Shown here piece after piece: positions 32,189 through 40,714 of a DNA stretch of 64,000 nt. A program made the translations under genes and the position numbers. The notes under the pieces were generated by a model. That model did not search any database and had not been told where the DNA came from. It was given only the letters and a program-made list of their open reading frames with translations. Numbering within the stretch: position 1 is the first letter of the stretch; every line of letters begins with the position of its first letter. This stretch comes from Candidatus Brevundimonas phytovorans (GTDB taxonomy: Bacteria > Pseudomonadota > Alphaproteobacteria > Caulobacterales > Caulobacteraceae): contig CP119309.1 of assembly GCA_029203145.1 (NCBI GenBank), forward strand, positions 576,001 to 640,000, read 5' to 3'.

Positions 32189-33619
32189 TTAGGCGAAAGG
32201 ATAGGGACTGACGGACTTGGACCAGTCGTCCACCGTCAGCGCCCGCCCGACCGGCGGGGCGGCGCGTTCGGCGCAGGGGTGGCGTTCACACAGGCGGCAG
32301 GCGGGGCCGATGGGCGTGACCTCGGGCTTCTGCAGGTCCAGGCCGCGCGCATAGATCAGGCGGTGGGCGTGCTTCAGCTCGCAGCCCAGGCCGATGGCCA
32401 GGTCCTGTCCTTCGGTGAAGGCGTCCTGACCCTGGCGATCCACGGTGCGGGCCAGGGTGAACCAGCGCGAACCATCCGGCGTCTCGATGATCTGGGTGAC
32501 GATGCGGCCCGGCGTGCGGAAGGCCGAGTGCAGCCGCCAGCGCGGGCAGGCTCCGCCGAAGCGCGAAAAGGGAAAGGCGCCCGAGGCGTATCGCTTGGAC
32601 ACATTCCCCGCCTGATCCACCCGCATCAGGAAAAAGGGCACGCCGCGCGCCGTCGGCCGCGACAGCGTCGTCAGCCGGTGCGCCGCCTGCTCGAAGCCGA
32701 CGCCGAAGCGGGCTTGGAGACGGGCCAGATCATAGCCGGTCTCTTCCGCCGTGCGCTGGAAGGCGGCGTAGGGCATCAGGATGGCGGCGGCCAGGCTGTT
32801 GGTCAGCGAGGTCTTCAGCAGGTTGCGCGTCGGCGCGTCGGGGGCGTTGGCCGCGTCGGTCAGGGTCTGAAGCTCGGCCCCGTGCTCCATCAAGGCCAGC
32901 TGGCAGGCGACGGCGAAGGCGCGCGAGGACGGGCCGAGCGTGTCGGACAGCAGCAGCCGTCCGCGGTGGGGATCGAAGCGGCGGGTCCATTCCACCATGA
33001 CCTCGGCGGGCAGGGTGCGGACCGTCAGGCCGTGGCGGGCGAACAGCCGCGCGCGGGCCAGGGCCTCGAAGCTTTCGTCTGGCGACGACGCCTCGGCGCG
33101 CAGGGCCTCGTGCAGGGCTTCGCCTAAGGCGTCCAGTTCGGGGACGTGATTGTGGCGGCTCTGGATGTATTCGCGCACCCATTCCGACGGGCTGTCGGCG
33201 GGGGAGGCGGCGCCGGCCACCTCGGCCTCGGCCCGGTCGCGCACGCGGCGGTCGGAGAAGGCGCGATACAGCCGCAGGATGGCGTCGGCGGCGGCGGGCT
33301 GATCCTCGGCCAGCTGCACGATCTCGTGGCGCGGCACGGCCAGGCCCTGGAACAGGGGGTCGGCGAAGGCCTCGGCCAGCTCGGCCTCGGAGGCTGGACC
33401 GCCCGACTGACCGAGGTTGCGCAGGTCCACGTCATAGGTCTCGGCCAGACGCAGCAGCAACTGGGCCGAAACAGGGCGCTGATTGCGCTCGATGTGGTTC
33501 AGATAGGAGGGCGAGACGCCCAGATCGCTCGCCATCGCCGTCTGCGACAGGCCGAGGTCGCGCCTCAGCCGCTTCAGGCGGCCGCCGAGGAAGAGTTTGC
33601 GATCGGCGGCGGCGTTCAT
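32189..33619 (-). CDS. ScfR/RamB-type XRE regulator of short-chain fatty acid metabolism
   Basis: A 476-residue regulator: a Cro/C1 helix-turn-helix at about 12-67 (LKRLRRDLGLSQTAMASDLGVSPSYLNHIE, in part), an IrrE/ImmA-like region in the middle, and a C-terminal DUF2083 domain with the Cys-containing PACRLCERHPCAERA. This architecture is shared by RamB, MccR and PrpC2-type regulators, which control glyoxylate and methylcitrate pathways and sense acyl-CoA-like signals. It diverges from aceA over about 154 bases containing paired palindromic sites, so it very probably regulates aceA and itself. Activator or repressor mode cannot be told. Confidence 0.9.
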   Translation of the reverse strand: MNAAADRKLFLGGRLKRLRRDLGLSQTAMASDLGVSPSYLNHIERNQRPVSAQLLLRLAETYDVDLRNLGQSGGPASEAELAEAFADPLFQGLAVPRHEIVQLAEDQPAAADAILRLYRAFSDRRVRDRAEAEVAGAASPADSPSEWVREYIQSRHNHVPELDALGEALHEALRAEASSPDESFEALARARLFARHGLTVRTLPAEVMVEWTRRFDPHRGRLLLSDTLGPSSRAFAVACQLALMEHGAELQTLTDAANAPDAPTRNLLKTSLTNSLAAAILMPYAAFQRTAEETGYDLARLQARFGVGFEQAAHRLTTLSRPTARGVPFFLMRVDQAGNVSKRYASGAFPFSRFGGACPRWRLHSAFRTPGRIVTQIIETPDGSRWFTLARTVDRQGQDAFTEGQDLAIGLGCELKHAHRLIYARGLDLQKPEVTPIGPACRLCERHPCAERAAPPVGRALTVDDWSKSVSPYPFA

Positions 33620-33629
33620 GACGCGATGA

Positions 33630-33670
33630 TGTCACGATATGACTGAATGGCAAGTGTCATGATGTGACTG
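33630..33670. promoter_or_regulatory. paired operator-like palindromes between the regulator and aceA
   Basis: Two direct copies of TGTCAYGATRTGACTG (33630-33645 and 33655-33670), each a GTCA-N6-TGAC palindrome, spaced 25 bases start to start. A looser GTCA-N4-TGAC occurs at 33700-33711. Likely binding sites of the divergently encoded ScfR/RamB-type protein. Confidence 0.65.
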
Positions 33671-33773
33671 TTTGACTTCAATGATTGCGGTGCGCCTGTG
33701 TCAATCATGACGGCAGCGTGTTTGGGTCTTCGGGACAGCGGCTGCGGCCGCCCCTTTCAAAGCCGAGACGAAC

Positions 33774-35051
33774 ATGACGACCTTCGCCGATCTGGTTCCT
33801 TCGCCCGCCGGCCGTTTCGACGGCATCGAGCGCCCCTATACGCCGGAGGACGTCCTGCGCCTGCGCGGCTCGGTGCCGATCACGCATACCTTGGCCGAGC
33901 GCGGCGCCAACCGCCTGTGGGAGCTGCTGCACACCGAACCCTTCATCAACGCCCTGGGCGCCGTCACCGGCAATCAGGCGATGCAGATGGTCCGCGCCGG
34001 TCTGAAGGCCATCTATCTGTCGGGCTGGCAGGTCGCCGCCGACGCCAACACCGCCGGGGCCATGTACCCGGACCAGTCGCTGTATCCGGCCAACGCCGCG
34101 CCGGAACTGTGCCGTCGCATCAACCGCACCCTGCAACGCGCCGACCAGATCGAGCACGCCGAGGGCGGCGCCAAGCGTGAGTGGTTCGCCCCCATCGTCG
34201 CCGACGCCGAGGCCGGTTTTGGCGGGCCGCTGAACAGCTTTGAGATCATGAAGGCCTTCATCGAGGCGGGCGCTGCGGGCGTTCACTTCGAGGACCAACT
34301 GGCGTCTGAGAAGAAGTGCGGCCACCTGGGCGGCAAGGTCCTGATCCCGACCCAGGCCCATATCCGCAACCTGGTCGCCGCGCGTCTGGCCGCTGACGTC
34401 ATGGGCACGCCGACCATCACGGTCGCCCGCACCGACGCCGAGAGCGCCCAACTGATCACCTCGGACATCGACGAGCGCGACCAGCCCTTCATCGACCGCG
34501 AAAACCGCACGCCCGAGGGCTTCTTCCGCCTGAAGGAAGGCACTGGCCTGGACCACTGCATCGCCCGCGGCCTGTCCTACGCCAACATCGCCGACCTGCT
34601 GTGGTGGGAGACCTCGCACCCCGATCTGGACGACGCCAAGAAGTTCGCCGAGGCGATCCAGAAAGAGCATCCGGGCAAGCTGATGGCCTATAACTGCTCG
34701 CCGTCCTTCAACTGGAAGGCCAAGCTGGACGACGCCACCATCGCCAAGTTCCAGCGAGAGCTGGGGGCCATGGGCTACAAGTTCCAGTTCGTGACCCTGG
34801 CCGGCTTCCACAGCCTGAACAACTCGATGTTCGAGCTGGCCGATGGCTACCGCGATCGCGGCATGGCGGCCTATTCCGAGTTGCAGCAGCGCGAGTTCTC
34901 GAACGAGGCGGCCGGCTACACCGCCACCCGCCACCAGCGTGAAGTCGGCACCGGCTATTTCGATCAGGTCGCCACGGTGATCTCGAACGGCCAGTCCTCG
35001 ACCACGGCCCTGAAGGACTCCACCGAAACCGCCCAGTTCCACGCCGCTTAG
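33774..35051 (+). CDS. aceA: isocitrate lyase
   Basis: A 425-residue glyoxylate-shunt enzyme that splits isocitrate into glyoxylate and succinate, allowing growth on acetate and fatty acids. The catalytic KKCGHLGGK loop has Cys182; SGWQVAADANTAG, VADAEAGFGG and YNCSPSFNW are further signatures. Length is normal. Malate synthase is not in the window. Expression is expected to be controlled by the divergent ScfR/RamB-type regulator through the paired palindromes upstream. Confidence 0.98.
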   Translation: MTTFADLVPSPAGRFDGIERPYTPEDVLRLRGSVPITHTLAERGANRLWELLHTEPFINALGAVTGNQAMQMVRAGLKAIYLSGWQVAADANTAGAMYPDQSLYPANAAPELCRRINRTLQRADQIEHAEGGAKREWFAPIVADAEAGFGGPLNSFEIMKAFIEAGAAGVHFEDQLASEKKCGHLGGKVLIPTQAHIRNLVAARLAADVMGTPTITVARTDAESAQLITSDIDERDQPFIDRENRTPEGFFRLKEGTGLDHCIARGLSYANIADLLWWETSHPDLDDAKKFAEAIQKEHPGKLMAYNCSPSFNWKAKLDDATIAKFQRELGAMGYKFQFVTLAGFHSLNNSMFELADGYRDRGMAAYSELQQREFSNEAAGYTATRHQREVGTGYFDQVATVISNGQSSTTALKDSTETAQFHAA

Positions 35052-35066
35052 GAAAGGAATGAGTCT

Positions 35067-35276
35067 ATGGAACCTCTGAACCGACCCCACGCGATCATCG
35101 AATTCTGCCTGGCGCCGCTGGGGCTCGACCCGGACGCCGAGGCGACGAAGGAGGTCCGCAAGCGCCTGGACCACGTCATCAAGACGTTTCAGGCCAAGGC
35201 GGTGAAGCCGGTCAGCATCGACTTCTCGACGATGCCGTCACAGGTGATCAACGAAGCCGCCCACGGCTACGAATAG
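35067..35276 (+). CDS. small conserved-looking hypothetical protein after aceA
   Basis: A 69-residue soluble protein (LNRPHAIIEFCLAPLGLD, then EVRKRLDHVIKTFQAKA and VKPVSIDFSTMPSQVINEA). It starts 15 bases after aceA with an AGGAA site and is probably cotranscribed. I do not recognise a family. A helical hairpin is likely. The position suggests a link to the glyoxylate shunt, for example as a modulator, but that is only inference. Confidence 0.72.
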   Translation: MEPLNRPHAIIEFCLAPLGLDPDAEATKEVRKRLDHVIKTFQAKAVKPVSIDFSTMPSQVINEAAHGYE

Positions 35277-35289
35277 AAGACGGAGACCC

Positions 35290-37578
35290 TCAGGCCGCTT
35301 GAACAGCGGCCTGAGGCGCGTCCGTTGTCAGCTCCTGCACCATGGCCAGCAGGGCCTCGACGCTGAACGGCTTGGCCAGATGGCGGTCGGCCCCCGCCTC
35401 AATGCCCGCCGCGATGTGCTCGGGCAGGGCGTTGGCGGTCAGCATGACGATCGGGGTGCGCGGCGCCCCCATGGCCACCTCGTGCAGGCGAATCTCGCGG
35501 GTCGCGGTCAGCCCGTCCATGACCGGCATCTGCATGTCCATCAGCACCAGATCAAAGGGCGCGGCGCGACAAGCCTCGACCGCCTGGGCCCCGTCCTCGA
35601 CCGAGACCAGATCGACCGCTTCCTGATCCAGGATCAGTTCGACCACGCGGCGGTTGGTGGGATGGTCGTCGGCGACCAGGATGCGCAGGCGGCGGGTCTG
35701 CTCGGTGAAGGCCGAGGCCTCCGAGGCGACAAGGGTAGGCGTTGGCGCGGCCGGAGCCTGGGCGGGGCGCTGGGGCAGGGTCAGGATGAAGGCGGCCCCG
35801 CCGCCGGGCTCGCTCTCGCAGCCCAGTCCGCCGCCCATCATGGCCGCCAGTTCCCGGCTGATGGCCAGACCCAGTCCGGAACCGCCAAAGCGGCGCGTTA
35901 TGTCGCCATCCGCCTGCTCGAAGCGGCTGAACAGGCGGTCGCGCGTCTCGGCGTCAAAACCGATGCCGGTGTCCTGCACCACAAAGCGCAGGCCCTGCGG
36001 TCCGGCGTCGACCGTCAGGCTGACAAAGCCAGCGCCGGTGAACTTGACGGCATTGGAGACCAGGTTGGTCAGGATCTGCTTCAGGCGCACCGCGTCGCCG
36101 TGCATCCAGATGCGGGCCTCGGGCGCGACCTCGACGAAGAACTGCAGGCCCTTGTCGCGTGCAGCGGCGGCGTAGAGCTGGGCGGCCTCTTCGACCGCGC
36201 GAGCCAGATCATAGGGTTCGTCGCCCAGTTCCAGTCGGCCGGATTCAACGCGGGCCAGGTCCAGAATGTCGCTGAGCAGGGTCTGCAAGGTGCGGCTTGA
36301 CGAATGGATCAGGTCCAGCATCTCGCGCTGCTGCGCGTCCAGATCTGTGCGGGCCAGGGCCTGGGCCACGCCGATGACGCCGTTCAGGGGCGTGCGGATC
36401 TCATGGCTCATATTGGCCAGGAACTGGCTCTTGGCGCGGTTGGCGGCGTCGGCGGCGTCGCGCGCTTCGGCCAGAGCCTGGGCGTCGCGCTTCAGGTCGG
36501 TGATGTCCGAGCAGACGGTGACGGTGCCCTTTTCGGCGGTGCGGCGATCCTGAACTCGCAGCCAGCGGTCGCCGACGTTCTGCTCCATCGCGCCTTGAGG
36601 GCGACGGCGGTTGGCCATGCGCTCGGCGATCCAGGCCTGCTCGCGGCCCTCGGCGCAGGGGTAGATGCCGGCCTTGAGGCCCGCCTCCAGAATTTCGCGA
36701 AAACTCACGCCGACCTTGAGGACCGCCGCCACCTCGGGATTCACATCGGCGTAGCGCTGGTTCCAGATCGCCAGCCGGTCGTCGGCGTCATAGAAGCCCA
36801 GACCGTCGGGCATGGCCTCGATGGCTTCGCGCAGTTGGCCGAGCGCGCTGTGTCGCGACCACCAGACCATGCCGGTCAGGAAGGCGGCGATGATGGCCAA
36901 AAGACCCACGCTGGCGCCGATCCAAAGGGTCAGTGTGGTTTCCGCCGCGGCGGCGACGGGCAGGAGCACGCCCGGCGTGGGCGTGACGATCACCGCGCTC
37001 ATGGCCACGAAATGCAGCCAGCAGACGCCCAGCGCCCCGAGAATGGTGGCGACGATCACCCGTTTGGCGCCGGCGCGCCAGGGCAGAACGGCAATGGCGC
37101 TGACCAGCAGCATGCCGCCGATGACGGCGACCACGACCAGCGGCGCGTTCCACGACAGGGTGGCCCCGGACAGGCGCAGCCCGGCCATGCCCATGAAATG
37201 CATGGCGGCGACGCCGAGGCCGCAGGTCAGGGCGGCGACCACGCGGCTTACGCGCCCCGCCTCGGCCAGGGCCAGATGCATGGCGACGTAGAAGGCCACG
37301 ACAACGACGGCGAGCGAGACAGCGGTGTCGCCGATGTCGTAGCGGACCGGCGCGCCGATGTCGTAGGCCTTCATGGCGATGAAGTGGGTGCTCCACACGC
37401 CCAGCCCGGCGACCAGGGGCGCGGCGACCAGATAGACGCGGCGCGAGCGTCGGGCCACGTTGCGGGCTCGGTCGAACAGGGACAGGGCGACCACAAGGCT
37501 GAAGATGGAGACAAGCAGGGCGAACGGCAGAATTCGCCAGTCGTGTTGCTGAACCAGGCAGTTCAGGATCGTATTCAC
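35290..37578 (-). CDS. MHYT-domain hybrid sensor histidine kinase
   Basis: A 762-residue membrane kinase. Residues 1-235 form the seven-helix MHYT domain with repeated motifs THFIAMKAY, AMHFMGMAG and LHFVAMSAV, thought to bind copper and sense O2, CO or NO. A PAS domain follows (about 246-360), then a HisKA domain with His392 (MSHEIRTPLNG), an ATPase domain (N-box LVSNAVKF, DTGIGF, GGSGLGL), and a receiver domain with Asp681 (LVLMDMQMPVMDG). It lies back to back with phoR, with 146 bases between. No dedicated response regulator is adjacent, so its output is unknown. Confidence 0.93.
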   Translation of the reverse strand: MNTILNCLVQQHDWRILPFALLVSIFSLVVALSLFDRARNVARRSRRVYLVAAPLVAGLGVWSTHFIAMKAYDIGAPVRYDIGDTAVSLAVVVVAFYVAMHLALAEAGRVSRVVAALTCGLGVAAMHFMGMAGLRLSGATLSWNAPLVVVAVIGGMLLVSAIAVLPWRAGAKRVIVATILGALGVCWLHFVAMSAVIVTPTPGVLLPVAAAAETTLTLWIGASVGLLAIIAAFLTGMVWWSRHSALGQLREAIEAMPDGLGFYDADDRLAIWNQRYADVNPEVAAVLKVGVSFREILEAGLKAGIYPCAEGREQAWIAERMANRRRPQGAMEQNVGDRWLRVQDRRTAEKGTVTVCSDITDLKRDAQALAEARDAADAANRAKSQFLANMSHEIRTPLNGVIGVAQALARTDLDAQQREMLDLIHSSSRTLQTLLSDILDLARVESGRLELGDEPYDLARAVEEAAQLYAAAARDKGLQFFVEVAPEARIWMHGDAVRLKQILTNLVSNAVKFTGAGFVSLTVDAGPQGLRFVVQDTGIGFDAETRDRLFSRFEQADGDITRRFGGSGLGLAISRELAAMMGGGLGCESEPGGGAAFILTLPQRPAQAPAAPTPTLVASEASAFTEQTRRLRILVADDHPTNRRVVELILDQEAVDLVSVEDGAQAVEACRAAPFDLVLMDMQMPVMDGLTATREIRLHEVAMGAPRTPIVMLTANALPEHIAAGIEAGADRHLAKPFSVEALLAMVQELTTDAPQAAVQAA

Positions 37579-37724
37579 TTCACCAGCCCCTCCAACCTCC
37601 GAAAAGACTGCCGCAAATCGGTGAACAAACTACGCTATGCGCGAGAATCTCCGCCGACGGGGCGCCTTTCGAGTCGCGACCAGTCTAGGGCCATTCGCTG
37701 AATAATGAGATAACGTCGATCTTC

Positions 37725-39146
37725 ATGCCGTATGAGCATTCGCCATCGCCGGTCGCCCCCACCGCCTCGTCCCGGCTCTGGACCGCGGGCGCCAGCGGCG
37801 GCGTGGCCATTCTGGTCATGGCGGTCTTGGCGGTGATGAAGCCTGAACTGGCGGGCTGGCTGGCGGCGGGGGCCGTGGCCGTGGCGGCGGCGACCTGGCT
37901 GGTCAACCGGCGGCCCCAGCCCTTGGTCAGCATCAATGAGCTGGACGGCGGCGGCCCGGTCGACCTGGTGCCGGACGGGGCCCTGCTGGCCGATGTGTTC
38001 GAGGCCCTGGCCGATCCCATCCTGATCATCAGCGGAGGCGAGGCGGACGACATCGCCGGGCGTCGCATCGCCTTGGCCAACGCCGCCGCGCGCGATCTGT
38101 TTCGCCTGACCGGCACGGGGACCGGACTGCTGGTCTCGGTGATCCGCGATCCCAAGGTGCTGGAAGCGGTGGACGAAGCCCTGTTCGGCGCCTTCAGCAG
38201 CACGGTCGACTATGTCGGCGGCGGGGCGCAGGAACGGCACTGGCGGGCATTCATAAAGCCGCTGCCGGAACGGGACGCGCATCTGTGGGGCGCCGGGGCG
38301 CTGGCCCTGCTGGCCCTGCGCGACGAGACCGATGCCCGCCGCATGGAGATGATGCGCGTCGACTTTCTGGCTAACGCCAGCCACGAATTGCGCACGCCCC
38401 TGGCCTCGCTGTCGGGCTTCATCGAGACACTGAAGGGGCACGCCAAGGACGATCCCAAGGCGCGTGACAAATTCCTCGACATCATGGCCATCCAGGCCGA
38501 CCGCATGGGGCGGCTGGTCGCCGACCTGCTGTCGCTGAGCCGGATCGAGTTGAACGAGCATATCGCGCCGCAGGGCCGGGTCGATCTGGCGCGGGCGGCC
38601 TCGGACGTCGTCGACGCGGTCAGCGTCATCTCGCGCGAGCGCGGCGTGACCATCAAGGCGGACCTGGGGCAGGGCGGGGCGACCGTAGCCGGCGACCGCG
38701 ACGAGATTGTTCAGGTGATCCAGAACCTGATCGACAACGCTCTGAAATATTCCAGCAACGGCGGGGTGGTCGAGCTGTCCATTGACCGCGACCGCACCCT
38801 GGGCGAGGCCATGGCGGCCCGGATGCCCGAAGGCACGCGCCTGTCGCTGGCCACGCCCGACCGCGAGGCAGGCCAGAGGTATGCGGTCGTCACCGTGCGC
38901 GATCACGGCCCCGGCATGGCGCGCGAACACCTGCCGCGTCTGACCGAGCGATTCTATCGTGTCGAGGGCCAGAAAAGCGGCGAGCGTCAGGGCACGGGCC
39001 TGGGCCTAGCCATTGTACGCCACATCATCATCCGTCACCGAGGCGGCCTGAGCGTGGACAGCGCCTTGGGGCAGGGGGCGATCTTCGCCGCCTGCTTCCC
39101 GCTTGCCCCGGCACGCGACGTGGCCGAGGCCGAGGCGACGACGTGA
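37725..39146 (+). CDS. phoR: phosphate regulon sensor kinase PhoR
   Basis: A 473-residue membrane kinase: two N-terminal helices (about 20-38 and 42-60), a PAS-like region (85-200), the phosphorylated His220 in ASHELRTPLAS, and an ATPase domain with QNLIDNALKYS, RDHGPGMA and GTGLGLAIVRH. It phosphorylates PhoB under phosphate starvation and is inhibited through the PstSCAB-PhoU complex encoded downstream. The periplasmic portion is minimal, as in PhoR generally. The next genes are the pst operon and phoB, which supports the call. Confidence 0.95.
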   Translation: MPYEHSPSPVAPTASSRLWTAGASGGVAILVMAVLAVMKPELAGWLAAGAVAVAAATWLVNRRPQPLVSINELDGGGPVDLVPDGALLADVFEALADPILIISGGEADDIAGRRIALANAAARDLFRLTGTGTGLLVSVIRDPKVLEAVDEALFGAFSSTVDYVGGGAQERHWRAFIKPLPERDAHLWGAGALALLALRDETDARRMEMMRVDFLANASHELRTPLASLSGFIETLKGHAKDDPKARDKFLDIMAIQADRMGRLVADLLSLSRIELNEHIAPQGRVDLARAASDVVDAVSVISRERGVTIKADLGQGGATVAGDRDEIVQVIQNLIDNALKYSSNGGVVELSIDRDRTLGEAMAARMPEGTRLSLATPDREAGQRYAVVTVRDHGPGMAREHLPRLTERFYRVEGQKSGERQGTGLGLAIVRHIIIRHRGGLSVDSALGQGAIFAACFPLAPARDVAEAEATT

Positions 39147-39170
39147 AGCCTGCGACATGAAGGATGGGCG

Positions 39171-39188
39171 CCGTAACAGAACTGTCAC
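39171..39188 (+). promoter_or_regulatory. Pho box upstream of pstC
   Basis: CCGTAAC-AGAA-CTGTCAC fits the PhoB consensus of two CTGTCAT/C-like heptamers 11 bases apart. It lies 96 bases before the pstC start and after phoR, so PhoB should activate pstCAB-phoU-phoB. Confidence 0.78.
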
Positions 39189-39283
39189 GCGCCCGTCTTA
39201 ATCCGCTCGCCAATCGCGGGCAGTTTCCCGGCCGAAACGCGCCGGACCCGGCACGTTAATGATTCACGCGTGCACGGACCCGG

Positions 39284-40714
39284 ATGATCTGGATTTTCCT
39301 GTTACTGCTGATCGCCTTCTCCGGGCTCGCCTATCTGGGCGGGCGTCGGCTGGCGACGCGTCGCGCTACGGGCGTCAGGGCGCACTCGCGTCCGGGTCAG
39401 CACGGCCTCTATGCCCTGATCTGGGTCGGCATGCCGGCTCTGATCGTGCTGATCGCCGCCTCGATTTTCTCGGCCCCGCTGGAGCGCCAGATGCTGGCGG
39501 CCGGCGCGCCCGACAGCGTCACTCAACTGGAGCCCTTCCGTCGCGAGGCCTTCTTCTCGGACGCGCGACGTATCGGCGACGGGCTTGAGGCCCAGCAGAT
39601 CTGGCCCGCTCCCTATGCCGAGGAACTGCCGGCCGAGGGCCGTCGCGCACACCGTATCTCTTCGACCCTGAGTTGGGGCGGCGGCGTCGCGGCCCTGCTC
39701 GCGGCCATTCTGGGCGGAGTCTTCGTCTTCGTTCGCATTCGCCCTGACCTGCGCGCCCGTAATCGGGTGGAGGGCTGGATCAGCATCCTGCTCTTCGCCT
39801 GTTCGGTCGTGGCGGTGCTGACGACCCTGGGCATCATCTTCTCGCTGGTGTGGGACAGCCTGCGATTCTTCAACTCGGTGCCCGTTACGGAATTCCTGTT
39901 CGGGACCAAGTGGAGCCCGCAGATGGCGATCCGCGCCGACCAGATCGGCTCGTCGGGCGCCTTCGGAGCCGTGCCGCTGTTCGCGGGCACCTTCCTGATC
40001 ATGATGATCGCCATGATGGTGGCGGGACCGATCGGCCTGTTCTCAGCCATCTATCTGTCGGAATACGCCGGTCGACGCACCCGCGCGGTGGTCAAGCCCC
40101 TGCTTGAGGTTCTGGCGGGCGTGCCGACTGTGGTTTACGGCTTCTTCGCCGCCCTGACCGTCGGGCCGGCCTTCCGCGTCTTCTTCAATACGATTGGCGG
40201 CTGGCTGGTTGGCGGGCCGTTGGACGGCATGGGGCAATACCTGCTGCTGGTGCAGAATCAGATGGCCCTGGTGGCCGGGGCCGTCATGGGGATCATGCTG
40301 ATCCCCTTCGTCAGCTCCCTGTCCGACGACATCATGAACGCCGTGCCGCAGTCGCTGCGCGACGGTTCCTACGCCATGGGCGCGACCAAGTCCGAGACGG
40401 TCAAGCGGGTGCTTCTGCCCGCCGCCCTGCCGGGCATCGCCGGGGCCTTCTTGCTGGCCGTGTCGCGCGCCATCGGCGAGACCATGATCGTGACCATGGC
40501 CGCCGGTCTGGCCGCCAAGCTGACCTTGAACCCGCTGGACACGGTGACGACCGTCACCGTGCAGATCGTCACCCTGCTGACCGGGGACCAGGAGTTCAAC
40601 AGCCCCAAGACCCTGGCCGCATTCGGTCTGGGCCTGACCCTGTTCGTGGTCACCCTGCTGCTCAACATCGTCGCCATGCGTATCGTGCAAGCCTATCGGG
40701 AACAGTATGACTGA
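39284..40714 (+). CDS. pstC: phosphate ABC transporter permease PstC
   Basis: A 476-residue permease, longer than the E. coli protein (about 320). The extension is N-terminal: helices at about 1-20 and 45-65, with a periplasmic stretch up to residue 125, before the standard core. The core has PVTEFLFGTKWSP, PIGLFSAIYLSEYA, VLAGVPTVVYGFFA and the ABC-contact loop RDGSYAMGATKSETVKRVLLPAALPG. This long form is usual in alphaproteobacteria. It imports phosphate with PstA and PstB. The pstS binding-protein gene is not in this cluster. Confidence 0.95.
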   Translation: MIWIFLLLLIAFSGLAYLGGRRLATRRATGVRAHSRPGQHGLYALIWVGMPALIVLIAASIFSAPLERQMLAAGAPDSVTQLEPFRREAFFSDARRIGDGLEAQQIWPAPYAEELPAEGRRAHRISSTLSWGGGVAALLAAILGGVFVFVRIRPDLRARNRVEGWISILLFACSVVAVLTTLGIIFSLVWDSLRFFNSVPVTEFLFGTKWSPQMAIRADQIGSSGAFGAVPLFAGTFLIMMIAMMVAGPIGLFSAIYLSEYAGRRTRAVVKPLLEVLAGVPTVVYGFFAALTVGPAFRVFFNTIGGWLVGGPLDGMGQYLLLVQNQMALVAGAVMGIMLIPFVSSLSDDIMNAVPQSLRDGSYAMGATKSETVKRVLLPAALPGIAGAFLLAVSRAIGETMIVTMAAGLAAKLTLNPLDTVTTVTVQIVTLLTGDQEFNSPKTLAAFGLGLTLFVVTLLLNIVAMRIVQAYREQYD

